Of a stretch of DNA of 64,000 bases, positions 1 to 9,285 are shown one piece after another. The notes under the pieces are model-generated. The model did no database searches and was not told where the DNA came from. It saw only the letters and a list, made by a program, of their open reading frames with translations. Location: positions 930,001 through 994,000 of the forward strand of contig BAFH01000004.1 of assembly GCA_000296795.1 (NCBI GenBank). Reading direction: 5' to 3'. This DNA comes from Candidatus Jettenia caeni (lineage in GTDB: Bacteria; Planctomycetota; Brocadiia; Brocadiales; Brocadiaceae). Position 1 is the first letter of the stretch. Each line of letters opens with the position of its first letter. The position numbers were made by a program, and so were the translations under genes.

Positions 1-1084
1 TCATATCAAAGCCACATCCCTTTAATACTTCTTCCACATGGCGAACCCCTTGTCCTCCCCATCCATAAGAACCGAAGGCTAGCCCAATTCTGTTTTTGGG
101 AGACAGCCCTTTCAGATAGGTTAAAAAACCTGCAACAGTAGGAAGCATATTACTATTTAACGTAGGAGAACCAACGCAGATAAATTTCGCCGTTAATATA
201 TCGTTCATTATGTCAGAAATATGGTTATACCGAAGATTGAGTATCTTTGTGGGAATTTTGTATGATTCAAAGGCTTTCTGAATTATAGAAGCGATCTTTT
301 CCGTGGATTTCCACATGGTATCATAAATAATCAGTGCCTTCATTTCTGCCTGATTAGCAGCCCATTTCCCATACTCTTCCAGGATCATCTTTACATAAGA
401 ACGCCAAACAACCCCGTGTGCAGGAGCAATCATGTCAATGGCAAGCGGGGCTATTAAATCTATTGCCTTTTTCACCAGCATAGAGTAAGGTAAAACAATA
501 TTAGCATAATACTTCTTTGCCTCTTCAACAACGATACCAAAAGGATATTCATCATCGAACCTTTCAGAAGAAGCAATATGCTGTCCAAATGCATCATTAG
601 AGAAAAGGACATTATCCTCTTCCAGATAACTCACCATATTGTCCGGCCAGTGAACCATTGGAGTATGAAAGAACTTGATATTTCTCTTACCAAGGTTAAC
701 AGACTCATCTGATTTAACCACCTTAAAATTCCAATCCTTTCTCTTATAGTGAGCAATTAGCCCCTTTTGTCCATTTGGGGAGGTTATAATCGTTGCATTT
801 CTGGCAGTTTCCATAAGAAGCGGCAGGCTCCCGGAATGGTCCATTTCCACGTGATTTGCAATAATATAATGAATTTGTGAAGGGTCTATGAGAGAGGATA
901 CACGGCTCATCATTTTCTCATAGAGATAAGGTCTGACCGTATCAATCAGGGTAATTTTTTCATCAAGTATCAGATAGGCATTATACGTTGATCCCCGTTG
1001 GGTTAAATAGCCATGAAAATTGCGAAGATCCCAGTCAATTTCTCCAACCCAATAAATTCCTTCTTTCAATTTTACCGGATTCAT
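1..1084 (-). CDS. fprA: Flavodiiron protein (FprA-type A flavoprotein), C-terminus cut by window edge
   Basis: Cytoplasmic diiron/FMN enzyme that reduces O2 (or NO) to water (or N2O) in anaerobes. The reading frame is open to base 1, so about 361 codons are seen of a usual ~400. The N-terminal metallo-beta-lactamase half carries the diiron ligands: HVEMDH at residues 78-83, H145, D164 and H223 (PAHG). The flavodoxin half starts near residue 249 with the FMN phosphate loop YDTMWKST (254-261). No rubredoxin domain is seen in the part present. The start is the ATG at 1084. It lies about 90 bases downstream of a MobB-like gene and a NuoE/NuoF pair on the same strand, so an NAD(P)H-fed oxidative-stress role is possible. 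O2 versus NO preference cannot be told from sequence. Confidence 0.93.
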   Translation of the reverse strand, partial: MNPVKLKEGIYWVGEIDWDLRNFHGYLTQRGSTYNAYLILDEKITLIDTVRPYLYEKMMSRVSSLIDPSQIHYIIANHVEMDHSGSLPLLMETARNATIITSPNGQKGLIAHYKRKDWNFKVVKSDESVNLGKRNIKFFHTPMVHWPDNMVSYLEEDNVLFSNDAFGQHIASSERFDDEYPFGIVVEEAKKYYANIVLPYSMLVKKAIDLIAPLAIDMIAPAHGVVWRSYVKMILEEYGKWAANQAEMKALIIYDTMWKSTEKIASIIQKAFESYKIPTKILNLRYNHISDIMNDILTAKFICVGSPTLNSNMLPTVAGFLTYLKGLSPKNRIGLAFGSYGWGGQGVRHVEEVLKGCGFDM

Positions 1085-1173
1085 TCGTTCCTCCACAAAA
1101 ATCAAAGTACCTGAAAAAATATTCATGAATAGTTGAACTTAAATATTTTATAACTTTGTTTATTGCTTCTTTG

Positions 1174-1815
1174 TTATAGAGATTGGATTGGTTGTCCCAC
1201 TATTTCTCTGATATGATTAAGAAAAACCTCATTAGGAGTGTAATTTTCCAAAAATGGATTTATGATAAAAACAGGGACATGACAGCCGATCCGATACAAC
1301 CTCTCTTGTGTTTTCATAATATCGATAGAGGTATCATCTTTATATTTATTAATCACTGCAAGATCGATCTTGGAAATAATCTGTTTTGTAGAACGTTTTA
1401 TCTTCGGTTCTCTGGCTGTGGTAACAAGAATACTGAGACTAGCATTATGGGTATGTAAAAAGCTGTTACCTTCTACAAGGACTAAATTGCCTTTATCAAA
1501 ATAGGACAGCGCCTCTTCGATGCCCATTCGAAGACATTCAGAATGAGTTTGAAGCCATACGACCTTTCTGGCACCGGCACTTTTGAAGAGAGCAGTATCT
1601 TTACCCGGTTGATTAATCTGAAGCGGATCAACAGTGATCTTATAGGGATACGCCATAGTATCACATACATCACAATCGGATTGCCTGGTGCAGTTACCTT
1701 CATGTTTTGTAGTAATTTTTAAGGCCGATAAGTCAAAAAAATGCCTGAGTAAAAATTGTGCAATTGTCGTCTTTCCTACACCACTTGCTGTGCCAGTAAT
1801 AGATATAATCTTCAT
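1174..1815 (-). CDS. MobB-like P-loop NTPase with a cysteine cluster
   Basis: A 213-residue protein starting at the ATG at 1815 (MKIISITG); a longer frame reaches 1911, but the start right before the P-loop strand fits the fold. It has a Walker A motif GTASGVGKTT near residues 8-17 and a C-x6-C-x2-C cluster (CTRQSDCDVC) near residues 50-59, which could bind a metal. This resembles the MobB/CobW-type SIMIBI GTPases used in molybdenum-cofactor guanylation and metal insertion, but no second MobB motif was checked, so the substrate is unknown. It sits between nuoF-like and fprA genes on the same strand (104 bases after nuoF, 89 before fprA). A role in maturing a metal enzyme is inference. Confidence 0.7.
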   Translation of the reverse strand: MKIISITGTASGVGKTTIAQFLLRHFFDLSALKITTKHEGNCTRQSDCDVCDTMAYPYKITVDPLQINQPGKDTALFKSAGARKVVWLQTHSECLRMGIEEALSYFDKGNLVLVEGNSFLHTHNASLSILVTTAREPKIKRSTKQIISKIDLAVINKYKDDTSIDIMKTQERLYRIGCHVPVFIINPFLENYTPNEVFLNHIREIVGQPIQSL

Positions 1816-1919
1816 ATTATACAAGTATACTATACTTCTCCCGGTTCCTACAACTCCTTTTGCCTTTTTCTCCTTATTAATGCTAGAAATTCCTGTCCAA
1901 CTGTATTGCATCTTTAAAC

Positions 1920-3602
1920 TTACGATTGTTGGGCCGACCTCTGCTGAGGCGGAGTTTGAGAGCTTTTTTTGTTAATCAATTCCTCGTACTCATTGATATA
2001 GTAATGAATTGTAGACAGTACAGGATTAGCTGCCGTTTGACCCAGACCACATAACGACGCTGTTTTGGTAACCTCGGCCAATTCCCTGAGCAAATCAATA
2101 TCCTCTTTTTTGCCCTCTCCTTTTGTAATACGGGTAAGAATATCAAGCATCCTTTTGGTTCCAATCCTGCAAGGAACACACTTTCCACAAGACTCATCCT
2201 GGCAAAACTCCATAAAATACCGTGCAATTTCAACCATAGAGGCTGAGTCATCCATGACAATAAGGCCACCAGAACCCATAATAGCCCCTACCTCTTTGAC
2301 TGTTTCATAATCAATAGAAAGATCAAGATGCTGAGCAGGCACACACCCACCTGAGGGACCTCCCATTTGAGCTGCTTTGAATTTTTTCCTTCCGGGAATA
2401 CCACCACCGATATCAAAAACAATTTCACGCAGTGTCGTTCCCATCGGAACTTCTACAAGCCCTGTATTCTTTACATTACCTGCAAGAGCAAATATCTTTG
2501 TGCCTTTACTCGTTTCTGTACCAATAGCTTTATAGAATTCAGATCCTTTAAGAATAATGACGGGTACGTTTGCAAAGGTCTCCACATTATTGATATTCGT
2601 AGGTTTTCCCCAAAGGCCGTTAGTGGCCGGAAATGGAGGACGCGGACGCGGCATACCTCGCTTTCCTTCAATAGAGGCAATGAGGGCTGTCTCTTCACCA
2701 CATACAAATGCACCAGCGCCCATTTTGATTTCTAAATCGAAACTAAACTGAGACCCAAGGATATTTTCTCCTAAAAGTCCAAGGGTCTTTGCTTGTTCTA
2801 TGGCAATCTTTAAATGCTCCACTGCAATGGGGTACTCTGCACGCACATAGATAATCCCCTTTCTTGCCCCAATTGCATAAGCACCAATAAGCATCCCCTC
2901 AATCACCGTGTGGGGGTCACCTTCAAGAACTGCCCGGTCCATGAAAGCACCTGGATCGCCTTCATCTCCATTACAAATAATATATTTTATATCTCCTACT
3001 GCCTTTTTAACAAATTCCCATTTATTGCCTGTAGGAAACCCGGCGCCGCCTCTGCCGCGGAGGCCTGAGTTTTTCATTTCAAGAATTACATCATCCGGTG
3101 TCATATCCGAAAGCACCTTTGAAAGGGCTGCATATCCGTCTCTGACGATATATTCATGAATATTTTTTGGATCGATCTCACCACAATTTCTTAATACGAT
3201 CTTTTCTTGTTTGCTATAAAATGGAATATCACGAACATAGGGAATACGTTTGCCGGCATCTGTATAACAGAGCCGCTCAATAACTTCGCCTTTCAGGATA
3301 GTTCGTGAAACAACTTCTGTAACGTCCGTCTCTGTCACTCTGCCATAAAAAATACCCATGGGTTCAATGGTTAAGACAGGCGCCCGGGCACATAAACCCT
3401 GACAACCGGTATCAACAATTTCTACTTTATCTTCTAAAGATAGCTTTTTAATCTCAGCCTTAAAGGCCTTAAAAACTTCTTCTGCGCCAAGCGCCCTGCA
3501 ACCTGTCGTACAGATCAATACTCGTATCTTATCAGAGCGATATTTCGATTCGAGGGATTTCCTGAACTTTGCCAGTTCATCAGGACTTTCTAATTTTTTC
3601 AA
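1920..3602 (-). CDS. nuoF: NuoF/HydB-like NADH-binding flavoprotein with N-terminal [2Fe-2S] domain
   Basis: 560 residues. The N-terminal ~100 residues form a thioredoxin-like [2Fe-2S] domain (C31, C35, C67, C71), a feature of the diaphorase beta subunits of bifurcating hydrogenases and formate dehydrogenases more than of complex I NuoF. The NADH/FMN core follows: GRGGAGFPTG at 183-192 and GAGAFVCGEETA at 295-306. The N3-type [4Fe-4S] ligands are C472, C475, C478 and C518. The two extra C-terminal ferredoxin clusters of HydB are missing; the tail is short and Gln/Ser-rich. It follows the NuoE-like gene by 15 bases, so the two are surely co-transcribed. No NuoG, hydrogenase or formate dehydrogenase catalytic gene is in the window, so the electron partner is unknown. 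Confidence 0.88.
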   Translation of the reverse strand: MKKLESPDELAKFRKSLESKYRSDKIRVLICTTGCRALGAEEVFKAFKAEIKKLSLEDKVEIVDTGCQGLCARAPVLTIEPMGIFYGRVTETDVTEVVSRTILKGEVIERLCYTDAGKRIPYVRDIPFYSKQEKIVLRNCGEIDPKNIHEYIVRDGYAALSKVLSDMTPDDVILEMKNSGLRGRGGAGFPTGNKWEFVKKAVGDIKYIICNGDEGDPGAFMDRAVLEGDPHTVIEGMLIGAYAIGARKGIIYVRAEYPIAVEHLKIAIEQAKTLGLLGENILGSQFSFDLEIKMGAGAFVCGEETALIASIEGKRGMPRPRPPFPATNGLWGKPTNINNVETFANVPVIILKGSEFYKAIGTETSKGTKIFALAGNVKNTGLVEVPMGTTLREIVFDIGGGIPGRKKFKAAQMGGPSGGCVPAQHLDLSIDYETVKEVGAIMGSGGLIVMDDSASMVEIARYFMEFCQDESCGKCVPCRIGTKRMLDILTRITKGEGKKEDIDLLRELAEVTKTASLCGLGQTAANPVLSTIHYYINEYEELINKKSSQTPPQQRSAQQS

Positions 3603-3617
3603 TTTGTCTCTCCTTTT

Positions 3618-4112
3618 TTAATAACCCTTGAGAATAGCCTCTGTTTTTTCTACGGTTAATTTCCCATAATATCTACCATCAATCATCATAACTGGCGCCA
3701 GAAAACATGTGCCCAGACATGCTACAGGTGTATAGGTAAATTTATAATCCGGAGTTGTTTCGCCTTCTTGTATCTGGAGAACATCTGAAATCTTTTTCTT
3801 TATATCAGGTGCACCCTTGATGTGACATGCCGTACCGGTGCAGATCTTGATGGTATATTTACCACGTGGTTCCAGATAGAATTGTGAGTAAAAGGTAACA
3901 ACTCCATAAATTTTACTTAAAGGAATACGTGTTTTAGCAGATATTTCTATCAGAACATCCTGAGGTAAATACCCATAAGCATCTTGTATAAGCTGTAAGA
4001 TAGGAATAAGATCCGCATGGGTTACCGAACTATAGTTTGAGAGTATAGACCTGCACTGGGCCAAATCAACCGAAGGGCTACTTTCTTTATTTAGAGTAAC
4101 GTTTTTCTGCAT
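3618..4112 (-). CDS. nuoE: NuoE-like [2Fe-2S] thioredoxin-fold subunit
   Basis: 164 residues, the usual size for the 24-kDa subunit of complex I or the gamma subunit of NADH-linked hydrogenases. Cluster ligands are C91 and C96 (CTGTAC) and C132 and C136 (CLGTC). An all-helical N-terminal domain precedes the thioredoxin fold. It works as the electron wire of a diaphorase module with the adjacent NuoF-like protein. It is the first gene of the minus-strand group, with a hairpin-bearing spacer upstream. The pair is not embedded in a nuo operon, so it is more likely a soluble NADH:acceptor module than part of complex I. Confidence 0.88.
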   Translation of the reverse strand: MQKNVTLNKESSPSVDLAQCRSILSNYSSVTHADLIPILQLIQDAYGYLPQDVLIEISAKTRIPLSKIYGVVTFYSQFYLEPRGKYTIKICTGTACHIKGAPDIKKKISDVLQIQEGETTPDYKFTYTPVACLGTCFLAPVMMIDGRYYGKLTVEKTEAILKGY

Positions 4113-4192
4113 AATATCTTGTCTCCAAATCGCTTATTTAATAAATCAAAGTTAGAGAGTTCAATTCAACGCAAATGCACAGAGAGCTTGGG

Positions 4193-4228
4193 GTCTTGTG
4201 TTTCTTGTTAAAACTCTAAACACGAGAC
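4193..4228. repeat. Hairpin in an intergenic repeat-like spacer
   Basis: Arms of 11 bases (GTCTTGTGTTT at 4193-4203, AAACACGAGAC at 4218-4228) pair with one G-T wobble around a 14-base loop. Flanks carry wording such as GCGCAAGGC and GCAAATGCACAG typical of dispersed noncoding repeats. It lies between purQ and the nuoE-like gene, so it may end purQ transcription or be a dispersed palindromic repeat. Confidence 0.5.
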
Positions 4229-4263
4229 AGTAAGGTCTTGCCTTGCGCCTTTGCGGTAAACTA

Positions 4264-5076
4264 TTAAAAATTAGTTTTAACATAACGAACTGCATTTTTA
4301 AAAATGAAAAAACCGTCTCCCTGCTCTTTGAGTCCGTTACGTGTCCAATGTGGGTGCTGTGTCGGCTCTACATACCTTTCGGGATGCGGCATCATACCAA
4401 GAATTTGACCTGTCGAGTCACAAATTCCCGCGATATTTTGAACAGAACCGTTGGGATTCCATGGATAATCAGCTTCTTCTCCGCGTTCGTTTACATATTT
4501 AAAGATAATCTGATGATTCGCTGTGATCTTATTTAAAACGTTCTCATCCCGTACAATAAATTTCCCTTCTCCATGCGCTACTGGCAGGTATATTGTCGGG
4601 ATATACTCATCATGGATAAAGATAGATTTGTGGGAGCAGATTTTTAAATAAACCCATCGATCCTCGAATTTGTTCGAGTCATTAAAGGCCAATGTAGCCT
4701 CTTGCTGATATTCACCCTGTGTACTATTGTTACGGAACAGGCCAGAAGCCGGCAGTAAATCCGCCTTTGTTAATACTTGAAATCCATTACATATCCCAAG
4801 GATTAATTTTTTCTCATGAATAAAGGTTGTAATCTCCTCTCCCAGATCATATTTGATTTGATTTGCTAATATTTTACCAGCAGAAACATCATCTCCGTAA
4901 GTAAATCCGCCAGGAAGAGCTAATATCTGATAATTCTTCAGTAGTTTCCGGTTTGTCAGGAGTATATTGATATGAACTACATCCACCTTTGCCCCTGCTT
5001 TTTCAAAGGCATAGTGGGTTTCATAATCACAATTTGTTCCGGCTGTTCTGAGAATTAATACCTTTGGTATTGTCAT
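4264..5076 (-). CDS. purQ: Phosphoribosylformylglycinamidine synthase, glutaminase subunit PurQ
   Basis: Class I glutamine amidotransferase that supplies ammonia to PurL in step four of purine synthesis. 270 residues, longer than the ~227 of Bacillus PurQ. The nucleophile is C96 in GICNGFQ, and the catalytic His/Glu pair is H231/E233 in MMPHPE. The oxyanion strand LPGGFTYGDD lies at 54-63. It follows purL by 150 bases on the same strand; the spacer shows no clear terminator, so a purL-purQ transcript is likely. Confidence 0.95.
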   Translation of the reverse strand: MTIPKVLILRTAGTNCDYETHYAFEKAGAKVDVVHINILLTNRKLLKNYQILALPGGFTYGDDVSAGKILANQIKYDLGEEITTFIHEKKLILGICNGFQVLTKADLLPASGLFRNNSTQGEYQQEATLAFNDSNKFEDRWVYLKICSHKSIFIHDEYIPTIYLPVAHGEGKFIVRDENVLNKITANHQIIFKYVNERGEEADYPWNPNGSVQNIAGICDSTGQILGMMPHPERYVEPTQHPHWTRNGLKEQGDGFFIFKNAVRYVKTNF

Positions 5077-5226
5077 AGTATCTATAGTAACCGATTATAT
5101 ATTTAATTTAAACCTCAATGTCAGAAAGGACACAAAGAAATATAGTTATAACTCTCCACATGCTTTTCCTCCAAATCATTGTATCTTCCGTGCCCTCATA
5201 ACCCTTCATTATTAAAATAGAGCACT

Positions 5227-8103
5227 CTACCATCTCAATGGCGATTGCCATGCTTCTTTTAAATCGTAAATATTTTCATGAACAATTAGCCTGTTGTTGA
5301 GTCCGTTAATTTTGAGCAACGGCTCTCCGATAACCTTTCCTATCATTCCGTAAGGAATATCTTTTATAAGAGCTTCGAATTGCTTGTGATGTTCAGGCCG
5401 CACCTCAACAATAAAACGGGTATTTGACTCAGAAAAAAGAAGAGTATCGTTTCTGTGGATTTGACCTTCTGTCGCTATGGCAGAGAGATTAAGCAACATA
5501 CCATATCCCCCTGCAAATGCCATCTCTGCTGCGGTAACGGCAAGGCCTCCCTCAGAGCAATCATGACAAGATCTGATAATTCTCTGATTTGTTGCCTCGG
5601 ACAGAGCATTCATGATTTTCATGCCCAGGGTTACGTCTACCTTTGGGACATTATTTCCCGTATATCCGTGGACATGGTAATAATGCGAGCCGCCTAATTC
5701 GGCTCGAGTAAGCCCGATAAGATAGATCAGGTTACCAGGCTCTTTGATATCCATTGACACAGCATTCCGCACATCTTCCATTACTGAAATAGCAGAAATA
5801 AGGAGCGTTGGAGGAATTACAATCGTCTCTTTATCAGTAACAAATTCGTTATTCAGACTATCTTTTCCAGAAATAAAGGGAGTCCCATATGCAAGAGCAA
5901 TATCATAGCAAGCCTGCGCAGCCATTACGAGACTGCCAAGGCGATCCGGCTTATTGGTATTACCCCAGCAGAAGTTATCTAAGAGTGCAACCTGTTTTAA
6001 ACTTCCGCCAACGGCTATTATCTGCCGGAGCGCCTCATCAATTGCCGAGGCAGCCATGTGATACGGGTCTATATCACCATATCGCGGGTTCATTCCGTTC
6101 GATACAATAATACCTTTCCTGCTCCCCAGCACAGGGATAATAATACATGCATCGCCCGGCCCATCATTCTGAATACCCTGAAGAGGCTTTAATACACTTC
6201 CCCCCTGCACTTCATGATCATATTGGCGTATAATCCATTCCTTACTGCAAACATTCCAGGCAGAGAGTATCTTCTTTACATCAAATCCGTAATCTTCCTT
6301 TTCGGATAAAACAGGCTCTTCAAAGACACGTCTATGCCATACAGCTTTGCGCTCTAATCTCGGTATACCTTTGTGGAGGAAATTCATCTCTATTTCTCCA
6401 ACTCCCTGAGAATTGTACATCAGGCGCAATATCCTGTCACGGGTAAATCTTCCGATAACCGTTGCTTCTACATTTTCTGTCTCAAATACGTGAAGAATCT
6501 CAGACTCTTTTTCTGGCGGAACAGCAAGCACCATCCGCTCTTGTGACTCAGAGATCCAGATCTCTGAGTAAGAGAGGCCCTCATATTTAAGAGGCACCTT
6601 TTCCAGATAAACAATTGCTCCTAAATTTTCACCCATTTCACCGATAGCAGAGGATAAACCTCCGGCTCCGCAATCGGTAATGCAGGTGTACAACCCCTTA
6701 TCACGCGCCTGTAAGAGGGCATCCAATAACGCCTTTTCTGTTATTGCATTTCCAATTTGTACAGCACCTCCGGAGATCTGTTCTGACCGATCATGTAATT
6801 CTACGGAGGAAAATGTTGCGCCATGGATTCCATCACGGCCGGTTCTCCCCCCTACAACAACAATGAGATCGTCCGGGCGAGCCTCTTTTTGACATTTATT
6901 CTTTGGTATAATACCTACAGTTCCACAAAAGACGAGCGGGTTACCAATATATCGTTCATCAAAAAAGACAGCGCCATTTGAGGTAGGAATACCCATACGG
7001 TTACCATAATCCCTCACACCGGCAACAACGCCTTTCATGACCCTTTTTGGATGCAAAACACCCTTCGGAATTTTATCCAGGGGGGTATCGGGCAGACCAA
7101 AACAGAATATATCAGTATTAAGAATCGGCTTGCCTCCTAATCCGGTACCCATAATATCCCTGATTACACCCCCGACACCCGTATTAGCTCCTCCGTATGG
7201 TTCAATTGCGGAGGGATGGTTATGGGTCTCTACCTTAAAACAAATATTATAGCAATCATCAAATTGTATAATACCGGCATTATCTTTAAATACAGAAACA
7301 CACCATGGTTTATCAAGCTCTTCCGTAACTCTCATAATCGTGTTGCGTAACAGATTGTCAATGCGGTTCCCGTTGAAATCAATAATGCCTTTCAGGGTCT
7401 TATGGATACAATGCTCAGACCATGTCTGTGCAATTGTTTCAAGTTCAACATCTGCAGGTTCTCGTTTCAGTGACCGGTAATACCCCTGAATCGCTTGCAT
7501 TTCCTGAAGATTTAGGGAGAGCTGACCAAGCCTGCTTATCTCCTCCAGCCGGGCATTATCAGCGTCTAGCAAGGGTACAAAATTCTTCTTAAAGGTATAA
7601 TGGATATTGCCGTGGTTGTAATCTGGCATCTCCGGATAAACAAAAATATCTTCTATCTTGGTATTTGCAAGAACTCGGGTCGCAATAGTATGAACGGTCT
7701 CCCGTGACAGGTTTCCGTTTATGATATATTTTTGCGCTGTTTTAATACCGTCTACATGTATTCCTATATCACGGAGTGCTTTCAGAATCGATAGTTCCGC
7801 AGGGTCCATAACGCCTGGTTTACGGCTGATTTCAATAATGTGGAAAGGCGAACGATCACTCATCCCTCTATGAGTTACTGTATCCCCGTTATATTGATAA
7901 CGCTGAGTAACCGTATCCACAAAAAGCTTTCTGGCAATCGTATCCAAATCATGCTTGCTTACGTTTCCAAAAATGATATAAACCTGGTGAACCCTTACGC
8001 TTGTCACGCCGGGGAAGCCAAACGCTTCAATTTCTGATCGTATGGTATTTCCTAAAGGATCAGGAAATTCGCTCTTAAAAAATACCTCTATTCTTGAGTA
8101 CAT
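5227..8103 (-). CDS. purL: Phosphoribosylformylglycinamidine synthase PurL with tandem N-terminal PurS-like domains
   Basis: 958 residues, against ~740 for a stand-alone small PurL. The extra N-terminus holds two PurS-like repeats, about residues 1-73 and 87-160; each has the PurS pattern of a beta strand, a DPxx motif (DPLGNTIRSE; DPAELSILKA) and a closing A-x-T-x-(I/V)-x-x-x-x-(V/Y) strand. The PurL synthetase body follows from about residue 185, with the ATP-site HNHPSAIEP and GG-rich GAGGLSSAIGE stretches visible. It makes FGAM from FGAR, ATP and ammonia from PurQ. PurS normally is a separate ~85-residue protein that bridges PurL and PurQ, so the fusion carries its own bridge. tyrA ends 12 bases upstream of its start, indicating one operon. 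Confidence 0.92.
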   Translation of the reverse strand: MYSRIEVFFKSEFPDPLGNTIRSEIEAFGFPGVTSVRVHQVYIIFGNVSKHDLDTIARKLFVDTVTQRYQYNGDTVTHRGMSDRSPFHIIEISRKPGVMDPAELSILKALRDIGIHVDGIKTAQKYIINGNLSRETVHTIATRVLANTKIEDIFVYPEMPDYNHGNIHYTFKKNFVPLLDADNARLEEISRLGQLSLNLQEMQAIQGYYRSLKREPADVELETIAQTWSEHCIHKTLKGIIDFNGNRIDNLLRNTIMRVTEELDKPWCVSVFKDNAGIIQFDDCYNICFKVETHNHPSAIEPYGGANTGVGGVIRDIMGTGLGGKPILNTDIFCFGLPDTPLDKIPKGVLHPKRVMKGVVAGVRDYGNRMGIPTSNGAVFFDERYIGNPLVFCGTVGIIPKNKCQKEARPDDLIVVVGGRTGRDGIHGATFSSVELHDRSEQISGGAVQIGNAITEKALLDALLQARDKGLYTCITDCGAGGLSSAIGEMGENLGAIVYLEKVPLKYEGLSYSEIWISESQERMVLAVPPEKESEILHVFETENVEATVIGRFTRDRILRLMYNSQGVGEIEMNFLHKGIPRLERKAVWHRRVFEEPVLSEKEDYGFDVKKILSAWNVCSKEWIIRQYDHEVQGGSVLKPLQGIQNDGPGDACIIIPVLGSRKGIIVSNGMNPRYGDIDPYHMAASAIDEALRQIIAVGGSLKQVALLDNFCWGNTNKPDRLGSLVMAAQACYDIALAYGTPFISGKDSLNNEFVTDKETIVIPPTLLISAISVMEDVRNAVSMDIKEPGNLIYLIGLTRAELGGSHYYHVHGYTGNNVPKVDVTLGMKIMNALSEATNQRIIRSCHDCSEGGLAVTAAEMAFAGGYGMLLNLSAIATEGQIHRNDTLLFSESNTRFIVEVRPEHHKQFEALIKDIPYGMIGKVIGEPLLKINGLNNRLIVHENIYDLKEAWQSPLRW

Positions 8104-8115
8104 ACCTTAATAAGC

Positions 8116-8994
8116 CTATTCTTTAATTTGGTTTTTTTGGTGTATCGAATTATTATGAAATACACTATCACGTGATACCTTTGCCATTCTTAGTCTGTTC
8201 AGTAACGTAGTATTGTCTTTATGTAAAAGATCATTCTTAAATCCGGTAAGTTCAACCATAAGCTGATCGATTGATTGTATGATATTTTCTCGATTTTGAT
8301 CAAAAATATCCACCCACAACTCCGGATCACCAGATGCGACTCTTGTAGTATCCCTTAATCCGCTGGCGCCATAACTAAGATATTCCTTTTTGACTGCGTT
8401 TATAAGGCATGATGCAACCAGATGAGGGAGATGACTTACATCCGCCAATATTTTATCATGTTGTTCCGGGGTTAAATATATTACTTTAGCACCTAAGAGT
8501 TTCCATAAACAGGAGATTGTGTCTAATGCGCTTGTATGGTTGAGTTGCGATGGTGTTACAACGCATGTACAACCTTCAAAAAGATCAGGCGAGGCAAACT
8601 CAACACCCTTTTTCTCTGATCCGGCAATAGGATGCGCACCAACAAAGGCAACATCGCTTCTGATGTTCTGAGTTATTTGTTCAACGATACAATTCTTTGT
8701 ACTGCCTACATCAGTGAGAATAGCATTGCTCTTCATTAATTGTATAACTTCTTTCGCAGTTTTAATAATTTGATTTACTGATGTAGCTAGTATTACAATA
8801 TCAGCATCTTTAACAGCCTTATCAATACATGAAACTCCAATATCAATAGCATTCATTTTAAGAGCTTTTTCTAAAGAAGAAGCCCTCTGGCTTACACCAA
8901 TAATGGTTCTCGCCAAATTTCTTTTTTTTAACGCTAAACCAATGGAACCACCAATAAGCCCCGGGCCGATTATACAGATGGTCTCGAAGTGCAT
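8116..8994 (-). CDS. tyrA: Prephenate (or arogenate) dehydrogenase
   Basis: 292 residues. A Rossmann fold opens the protein (ICIIGPGLIGGSIGLALKK), the NAD(P) site of TyrA. The conserved GAHPIAGSEKKGVEFA stretch and HxxxLxxxSHLPH-type residues (DVSHLPHLVA) are seen in the middle and identify the TyrA family. It oxidises prephenate to 4-hydroxyphenylpyruvate or arogenate to tyrosine; the substrate is not decided here. No ACT or chorismate mutase domain is fused. It leads the tyrA-purL-purQ group, 12 bases from purL. Confidence 0.92.
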   Translation of the reverse strand: MHFETICIIGPGLIGGSIGLALKKRNLARTIIGVSQRASSLEKALKMNAIDIGVSCIDKAVKDADIVILATSVNQIIKTAKEVIQLMKSNAILTDVGSTKNCIVEQITQNIRSDVAFVGAHPIAGSEKKGVEFASPDLFEGCTCVVTPSQLNHTSALDTISCLWKLLGAKVIYLTPEQHDKILADVSHLPHLVASCLINAVKKEYLSYGASGLRDTTRVASGDPELWVDIFDQNRENIIQSIDQLMVELTGFKNDLLHKDNTTLLNRLRMAKVSRDSVFHNNSIHQKNQIKE

Positions 8995-9285
8995 AGATTT
9001 CTGAATTATGTTTACCCTACATTATAGAATATAAAATTTCATGTATAAAGAAACCAAATGTTACATTTCAGGCTTCTTTTTGTCAATGTTTTTAAGTCAT
9101 TTGAATTAACAATTTTTAGAGAATAAACCCTTCACAATTATACGTCTTAATTTCCTTGCAATAAGACAAAAATTAATTAAAATAAATCCGCTATATTAAG
9201 TCTCATAATGAATACTAATCATTACATTATAAGATATTCTCTTAATATTAAGAAGCAATATAACAATATAAAGAGAGGAGATATT

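Noticed and set aside
1183..1458. Open frame on the plus strand over the MobB-like gene
   Set aside because: It is antisense to a gene with clear motifs and has no ribosome binding site; low-complexity residues typical of a shadow frame.
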